A stretch of 64,000 bases of DNA, taken from assembly GCA_005697215.1 (NCBI GenBank), contig CP040003.1:496001-560000 (forward strand). Direction: 5' to 3'. Position 1 is the stretch's first letter; each line of letters starts with the position of its first letter. Below are positions 60,112 through 64,000 of this stretch, piece after piece. The notes beneath the pieces are model-generated. The model was given only the letters and a program-made list of their open reading frames with translations, did not search any database and was not told the DNA's origin. The position numbers were made by a program, and so were the translations under genes. This DNA is from Candidatus Saccharibacteria bacterium oral taxon 488 (GTDB taxonomy: Bacteria > Patescibacteriota > Saccharimonadia > Saccharimonadales > Saccharimonadaceae).

Positions 60112-61641
60112 TTATGAGCGTTTTTTCCGCATCAGCAGCACTGCACCGCTGATGATGGCCGCGACCCCAGCCCCGATGGCTACCAGCAAACTCGTACCGG
60201 TATCGGCTAGTTGACTGCCTGCTCGGCCTTGCGAAGCGCCCGGCTGCCCTGGTTGACTCGGCTGACCCGGTTGGTTAGGAGCACCTGGATTACCCGGCGC
60301 TGTTGGCACAGCGTTCCACTTAGCGTATAGCGTGAAGTTAGAATTTGGCATCGTATGGACGTTAAAGTTCCACTGCATCAGATAAGTTGGATCAGCGTAC
60401 CACCCAGCAAAGGTATAGCCAGCCCGCGTCGGATCAGCCGGCCGCACCGCCTTGGCAGTGTAGGCGACCGTTTGAGATGGTACCGGTGAGCCTGAGCCGG
60501 TATCAAACGTCAGCGTGTAGGTCGGGCACTGCTTGGCATCGCCATTGATCGTCCAGCCGTGACCACCGTCGGCCACTGTCTTTTGCAGTGCTGCATGCGC
60601 CGCCTCCGCCGTACAATATTTCAGGCCAGCCGCACCCAGCGTCACTGGTGACTTGAGTACTGCATTATTCCAGGCAGTCAGTGTTGCGTCGTAATTTTGC
60701 ACCGATAGCGCCGTATTATCAAGCATATTCGCCCCACCAGCATACGGATTACCCGTAACGTCCTGCAGCGAGGTCAGTTGCCAGCCAGCCAGCGACTGGT
60801 TGAATGCCCGCGCATTAGCCAACATCCGCACCATAGCATGTGCTTTCGTCATATTCCACAGCCCGATCGGCTGGTTGAACGAATTTGCCCACTCGAACAT
60901 ACTATCAGCGTATTCAAGTTTTGCAGTATTCCAGCTGGCAATTGACGAACTGCCGCCGTTATTGAACGCCCCTGCATACGCAAACATATGGCCAGCGCTC
61001 GTCACTTTTCCCATGTTCCACGAACCGATATTTTGGTTAAACTGTCCGGCGCCATGGAACATATTAGCAGTTGTCGTCACATTTGATGTATTCCATTGCC
61101 AGTTGGCACCCTCACCCTTGAGCGAGTGAGCTGTGTCGAACATACCTTGCAGGCTCGTTACGTTCGTGAGATTTGGCACGTCAGTCGCCTTGACATCCAT
61201 ATTCTCAGCGCCCCGAAACGCCGAGTCCATGCTGCGCCACGCACCCGTTCCCCACTGGTCAACTGACATGATTTTCAAACGATCACCGGCATTATTCACA
61301 TAAATCTGCGGGAATGTACCGCCGATACGAATTGTGTGACGACCCTCGTCGCTGTATGTGCAGGTGTGACTACTGGTCACGCCCACAGCGTCAGGAATAC
61401 CGTCATTGTTACAGTCAACCGTATAATTATATCCCCCGCCTGTCACCGGTATAGTAAATTGATCGGTGTTTGATACGCCCGGTTTCGTGGTGTCGATCGT
61501 CATAACAAAATCCGTGTTGTTAATCGCATCAGCTTTCGCTGGCTGCGTCATCGCAAGTAGCGTCAGGCCACCAACACCAAGCATCATAACCCCTGCTGTT
61601 AGCGTCGGCAGCAGGCGCCTGCGTTGTTGTAAATATTTCAT
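60112..61641 (-). CDS. Cell-surface BspA/DUF285-like protein with InlB-type repeat and sorting signal
   Basis: 509 residues, AGGGGG Shine-Dalgarno. Signal peptide (about 1-37, ending AKADA), then DUF285-type repeats at about 110-320 (MDSAFRGAENM, LQGMFDTAHSL, ANMFHGAGQFNQNIGSWN, HMFAYAGAFNNGG, MFEWANSFNQPIGLWN). A Listeria/Bacteroides-type repeat follows (AGYTFAGWYADPTYLMQW, about 375-445), then a Pro/Gly-rich linker, LADTG, a membrane span and KKRS. The LADTG is an LPxTG-like signal for a sortase not seen here. A likely adhesin. Confidence 0.85.
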   Translation of the reverse strand: MKYLQQRRRLLPTLTAGVMMLGVGGLTLLAMTQPAKADAINNTDFVMTIDTTKPGVSNTDQFTIPVTGGGYNYTVDCNNDGIPDAVGVTSSHTCTYSDEGRHTIRIGGTFPQIYVNNAGDRLKIMSVDQWGTGAWRSMDSAFRGAENMDVKATDVPNLTNVTSLQGMFDTAHSLKGEGANWQWNTSNVTTTANMFHGAGQFNQNIGSWNMGKVTSAGHMFAYAGAFNNGGSSSIASWNTAKLEYADSMFEWANSFNQPIGLWNMTKAHAMVRMLANARAFNQSLAGWQLTSLQDVTGNPYAGGANMLDNTALSVQNYDATLTAWNNAVLKSPVTLGAAGLKYCTAEAAHAALQKTVADGGHGWTINGDAKQCPTYTLTFDTGSGSPVPSQTVAYTAKAVRPADPTRAGYTFAGWYADPTYLMQWNFNVHTMPNSNFTLYAKWNAVPTAPGNPGAPNQPGQPSQPGQPGASQGRAGSQLADTGTSLLVAIGAGVAAIISGAVLLMRKKRS

Positions 61642-61687
61642 AAACCCCCTATTATGTTCATGTTACTTCGTTGTACTATTACCTCAA

Positions 61688-61717
61688 ATAATACGCGACT
61701 AAGCCCTCCATTGTCAA
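61688..61717 (-). promoter_or_regulatory. Promoter of the surface-protein gene
   Basis: Minus strand TTGACA (61712-61717), 18-base spacer, TATTAT (61688-61693), leader of about 40 bases with AGGGGG. Confidence 0.7.
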
Positions 61718-61718
61718 G

Positions 61719-61748
61719 AAAATCCCGCCCTCATCGCGGGCGGGAAAT
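61719..61748 (-). terminator. Terminator of rpsP
   Basis: ATTTCCCGCCC pairs with GGGCGGGATTTTC on the minus strand; the -35 of the following promoter begins right after. Confidence 0.75.
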
Positions 61749-61769
61749 GTCTCAGTTTATCACGTCGTA

Positions 61770-62132
61770 TTATTCAGCGCCTGACTCATCAGTATCTGAC
61801 TGAACCGGCTCTTCTTTTGGCTGGTTTTTACGAAGCTTCTCTGGATTGCGGATGGCTTTGTGCCTATCAGCAGCTGGCTCTTTAACCCACTTTGGCAAGG
61901 CGACGCCAGCTTCTTTCAATAACTTAACAACACGCGGTGTTGGCTGGGCACCATTGTCCAAATATTTCTGTGCTAATTCAGCCTGAATATTTGCTGCTTT
62001 AGTGTGTGGATTGTAGCTGCCGACATACGCGACCACGCGACCGCTTGATGGATGGCGCTGCGCCTCTTGTACTGCCAGGCGGTACACCGGATAACCCTTG
62101 CGACCCAACCGTTGCAAACGAATTGCTAGCAT
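61770..62132 (-). CDS. rpsP: 30S ribosomal protein S16
   Basis: 120 residues, AAGGAAG Shine-Dalgarno. MLAIRLQRLGRKGYPVYRLAV and RVVAYVGSYNP are the S16 signature. A charged tail from about residue 90 extends the usual length. Single-gene unit, away from trmD and khpA with which it often clusters elsewhere. Confidence 0.96.
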   Translation of the reverse strand: MLAIRLQRLGRKGYPVYRLAVQEAQRHPSSGRVVAYVGSYNPHTKAANIQAELAQKYLDNGAQPTPRVVKLLKEAGVALPKWVKEPAADRHKAIRNPEKLRKNQPKEEPVQSDTDESGAE

Positions 62133-62210
62133 GTGTGATTTCTTCCTTTTCTTACAACTCTTTGATTAATGTATTACTCCTAGAGAGTGTACACTATTTC
62201 GCTATGTACG

Positions 62211-63380
62211 TCAATCTGTTTGAATTATCCCGCCGCCCAGACATTCCTCGCCGTCATATATCACAGCCGACTGTCCCGGTGCAACAGCACGCTGCGGTTC
62301 AGACAGCCTCACTGTCACCTTCTCGCCAGCATCGTCGTTCACACGCGTAATCTCCGCATTAATAAGCGGCGCCCGATGTCGCACCCGAACTTGACAGGCA
62401 TCACCTTTTGGCGGCTGATTGATCCAGTGAACGTCAGCCAGTGTCAACTCTTTGCGCCACAATTTTGCATTATCAATTGAGCGGGACACGTAAACTTCAT
62501 TCTTGGCCATATCTTTGCCGACGACATAATACGGCAAGCCGCCACCAACATTCAGGCCATGACGCTGACCCAAAGTGTAAAATATCGCCCCGTCATGCCG
62601 CCCAACAACCACACCCGTTGGCTGATCAATGATATCGCCCGGGCTAGTCTCGATATATTCTGACAAAAACTCACGAATCCCCACTTGCCCAACGAAGCAA
62701 ATCCCCATCGATTCCTTTTTGCCGGCAGTCCACAAACCCCGTTCTTTAGCCATCTTACGCACCTCAGGCTTGGTAAAATCGCCGAGCGGAAACATAGTTT
62801 TTGCCAGTGCCTCGGACGTCACGCGGTACAGGAAATAAGTTTGGTCTTTGTTGTCATCGTGAGCACGGAGTAACCGACCCTCGCTCAAGCAAGAATCCGC
62901 TCTGCGGGTGGCGCGAGGCGGGGTAGCGCCCGAAAATATTTTCAGCTCATCTGAAAAATTTTCAGGGGCGGACCGAGCGACAGGACCCGCGGGAAGAAAA
63001 GTGCGCGCATAATGCCCTGTCGCAATATACTCCGCGCCCGCCGCCAACGCCGCCTCTAAAAATAACTTAAACTTCACCTCTTGATTACACATCACATCAG
63101 GATTTGGCGTCCGACCCGCCTGGTATTCGCGGATCATATAGTCAACGACATTTTGCTTATACTCTTTCTGAAAATCGAACACCTGAAAATCAATTCCCAG
63201 CCCCACCGCCACACGCTTGGCGTCAGCCACGTCTTCTGCCCACGGACAGTGCATACCCGGTAGATCTTCCGACCAATTTTTCATATACACGCCGGTCACC
63301 TCGTGGCCTTGCTCGACTAGTAGCGCTGCCGCCACCGATGAATCAACGCCGCCCGACATACCGACAAATACCCGAGCCAT
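62211..63380 (-). CDS. mnmA: tRNA 2-thiouridylase MnmA with an in-frame insertion
   Basis: 389 residues from the ATG at 63380, set by the family start ARVFVGMSGGVDSSVAAALL (PP-loop) and TGATG overlap with the upstream gene. Catalytic cysteines are in PDVMCNQEVKF and GICFVGQ. DDNKDQTYFLYR and TLGQRHGL are typical. Between GHYARTF and LLRAHDDNKDQ there are about 35 extra residues (PAGPVARSAPENFSDEL and on) encoded by a GC-rich segment with a strong palindrome. The protein thiolates U34 of Lys, Glu and Gln tRNAs. Confidence 0.93.
   Translation of the reverse strand: MARVFVGMSGGVDSSVAAALLVEQGHEVTGVYMKNWSEDLPGMHCPWAEDVADAKRVAVGLGIDFQVFDFQKEYKQNVVDYMIREYQAGRTPNPDVMCNQEVKFKLFLEAALAAGAEYIATGHYARTFLPAGPVARSAPENFSDELKIFSGATPPRATRRADSCLSEGRLLRAHDDNKDQTYFLYRVTSEALAKTMFPLGDFTKPEVRKMAKERGLWTAGKKESMGICFVGQVGIREFLSEYIETSPGDIIDQPTGVVVGRHDGAIFYTLGQRHGLNVGGGLPYYVVGKDMAKNEVYVSRSIDNAKLWRKELTLADVHWINQPPKGDACQVRVRHRAPLINAEITRVNDDAGEKVTVRLSEPQRAVAPGQSAVIYDGEECLGGGIIQTD
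62926..62970. repeat. Palindromic element inserted in mnmA
   Basis: CGCCCGAAAATATTTTCAG, loop CTCAT, and CTGAAAAATTTTCAGGGGCG form an imperfect 19-bp stem. It lies inside the extra segment of mnmA and is read in frame. Confidence 0.6.
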
Positions 63381-63976
63381 CAGCGCGACACTCCCAGCGC
63401 AAACAAACCGATCCGCAGCAATTCGCCGACCGCCAGCCACCAACCCCACGGTGTCAGCCACCACCATGTACTCCAATGCCTGTCGCGCGTCGTCGGGCGT
63501 GCCCGCAGCTCAACATTCGGCAGTTGCGCTGAAAACTCAGCCAGCGCCCGCCGCATGTGATAGCCACTGGTGACCAGAATGACGCGCTTGATGCCGCGCT
63601 GCGCTATGATGCTCGCCACTTCCTGGGCATTCTGCTTGGTGGTTTCTGAACGTTCATCCATCACCAAGTTCGCCACCGGGACACCCGCTGCTTCGGCCTG
63701 TTTTCTCATGGCAGCAGCATTAGACGGGCCGGTTTTATCAGCCGCAGCACCAGACAAAATGATCGTCGGTGCCCAGCCGGCTTGATATAATTTGACTGCC
63801 TCGGCCGTGCGCGCTTCGGTGTCACCGCCGCTGATAACGATGATCGCACCCGCCTTTTGACATTGCCCCGAGCCAGGTTGCGGACAATCTTTCAAGTCAT
63901 CCGGCGATAGATAATGGCTCAAGCCGACGATGACCGCAATCGCAATGATTACCAAACCGATCAATCGATGGATCAT
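63380..63976 (-). CDS. YdcF/SanA-like (DUF218) membrane protein
   Basis: 198 residues, AGGAGCG Shine-Dalgarno. N-terminal span (LIGLVIIAIAVIVGLSHYL), then the DUF218 core: AGAIIVISGGDTEARTAEAVKLYQ, TIILSG, MDERSETTKQNAQEVASII and VILVTSGYHMRRAL. A hydrophobic C-terminal stretch (WWWLTPWGWWLAVGELLRIG) may be a second span. The family (ElyC, SanA, YdcF) acts in envelope or peptidoglycan lipid metabolism. Coupled to mnmA by TGATG. Confidence 0.85.
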   Translation of the reverse strand: MIHRLIGLVIIAIAVIVGLSHYLSPDDLKDCPQPGSGQCQKAGAIIVISGGDTEARTAEAVKLYQAGWAPTIILSGAAADKTGPSNAAAMRKQAEAAGVPVANLVMDERSETTKQNAQEVASIIAQRGIKRVILVTSGYHMRRALAEFSAQLPNVELRARPTTRDRHWSTWWWLTPWGWWLAVGELLRIGLFALGVSR

Positions 63977-64000
63977 CGCTTTCGCTCCTGTTCCGTACGC

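Noticed and set aside
1..64000. CRISPR array, rRNA operon, insertion sequence or retron
   Set aside because: No regular short repeats, no rRNA-like stretch and no transposase or reverse transcriptase were seen.
1..64000. Recoding of UGA as glycine
   Set aside because: UGA is used as a normal stop at many gene ends, including ATGA and TGATG overlaps.

Overview
The window looks like a chromosomal segment of a small-genome Candidate Phyla Radiation bacterium, most likely Candidatus Saccharibacteria (TM7). This rests on the gene set: an FtsA/PilM-like protein next to a baseplate-J-like membrane protein, a short AlaS, a YerC/TrpR-like regulator, a Clp ATPase, a PIN/TRAM protein and separated pheS and pheT. 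UGA is used as an ordinary stop (for example at 5150, 5245 and 63380), which argues against the UGA=Gly lineages Absconditabacteria and Gracilibacteria. No rRNA, insertion sequence or CRISPR array was seen.

Positions 1 to about 8,900 are the right end of a prophage with podovirus-like structural genes; its left end lies outside the window. The order is: a truncated structural gene, a head-to-tail adaptor-like protein, a large tail hub with a fibronectin III domain, a tail fibre, a lysis cassette (coiled-coil/holin-like protein, a 32-residue membrane peptide, a holin, a CHAP+LysM endolysin), an Acb2-like anti-CBASS protein, a basic unknown, a tyrosine recombinase and a tRNA-Gly. The main find is in the fibre gene. 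An 18-bp sequence inside it recurs in inverted orientation about 0.8 kb downstream, at the head of an opposite-strand ORF that encodes a different fibre tip in the same reading frame. The two ORFs meet tail to tail at a shared CTAG. This is the layout of an invertible segment that would switch the receptor-binding tip. After the tRNA comes a DUF4238 cargo-like gene.

Positions 9,990 to 31,500 are host genes: a metallocarboxypeptidase-like gene, an acetyltransferase-like gene, YerC, a GH13 alpha-glucosidase, an orphan HsdR-N nuclease domain, then a long minus-strand operon (tyrS, phosphoglucomutase, recG, a phospholipase-C-like gene, rsmD, two paralogous unknowns), a divergent class A PBP, and a second minus-strand operon (nusA, clpC, an HExxH protein, radA, PIN-TRAM).

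Positions 31,500 to 51,200 hold a small membrane protein with a structured leader, gap, a RelA/SpoT homologue, a highly structured non-coding island, ppa-trxB-FKBP, an ABC exporter with pheT, SLOG and HIT genes, an unknown 570-residue protein, a pheS operon ending in a soluble/membrane gene pair, an aquaporin with a histone-like tail, rmuC, PAP2 and tRNA-Gln. Positions 51,200 to 64,000 hold an orphan ParB-like gene, trmD, khpA, the operon ftsA-like/baseplate-J-like/ruvX/mltG, alaS, a sorted surface protein, rpsP, mnmA with an in-frame palindromic insertion, and a YdcF-like gene.

A recurring theme in the host part is that transcription units often begin with a -10 hexamer ending 6 or 7 bases before the start codon and no Shine-Dalgarno, which implies leaderless mRNAs. 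Internal operon genes and the phage genes mostly have Shine-Dalgarno sequences or stop/start overlaps. No homology search was possible, so family names rest on motif recognition.
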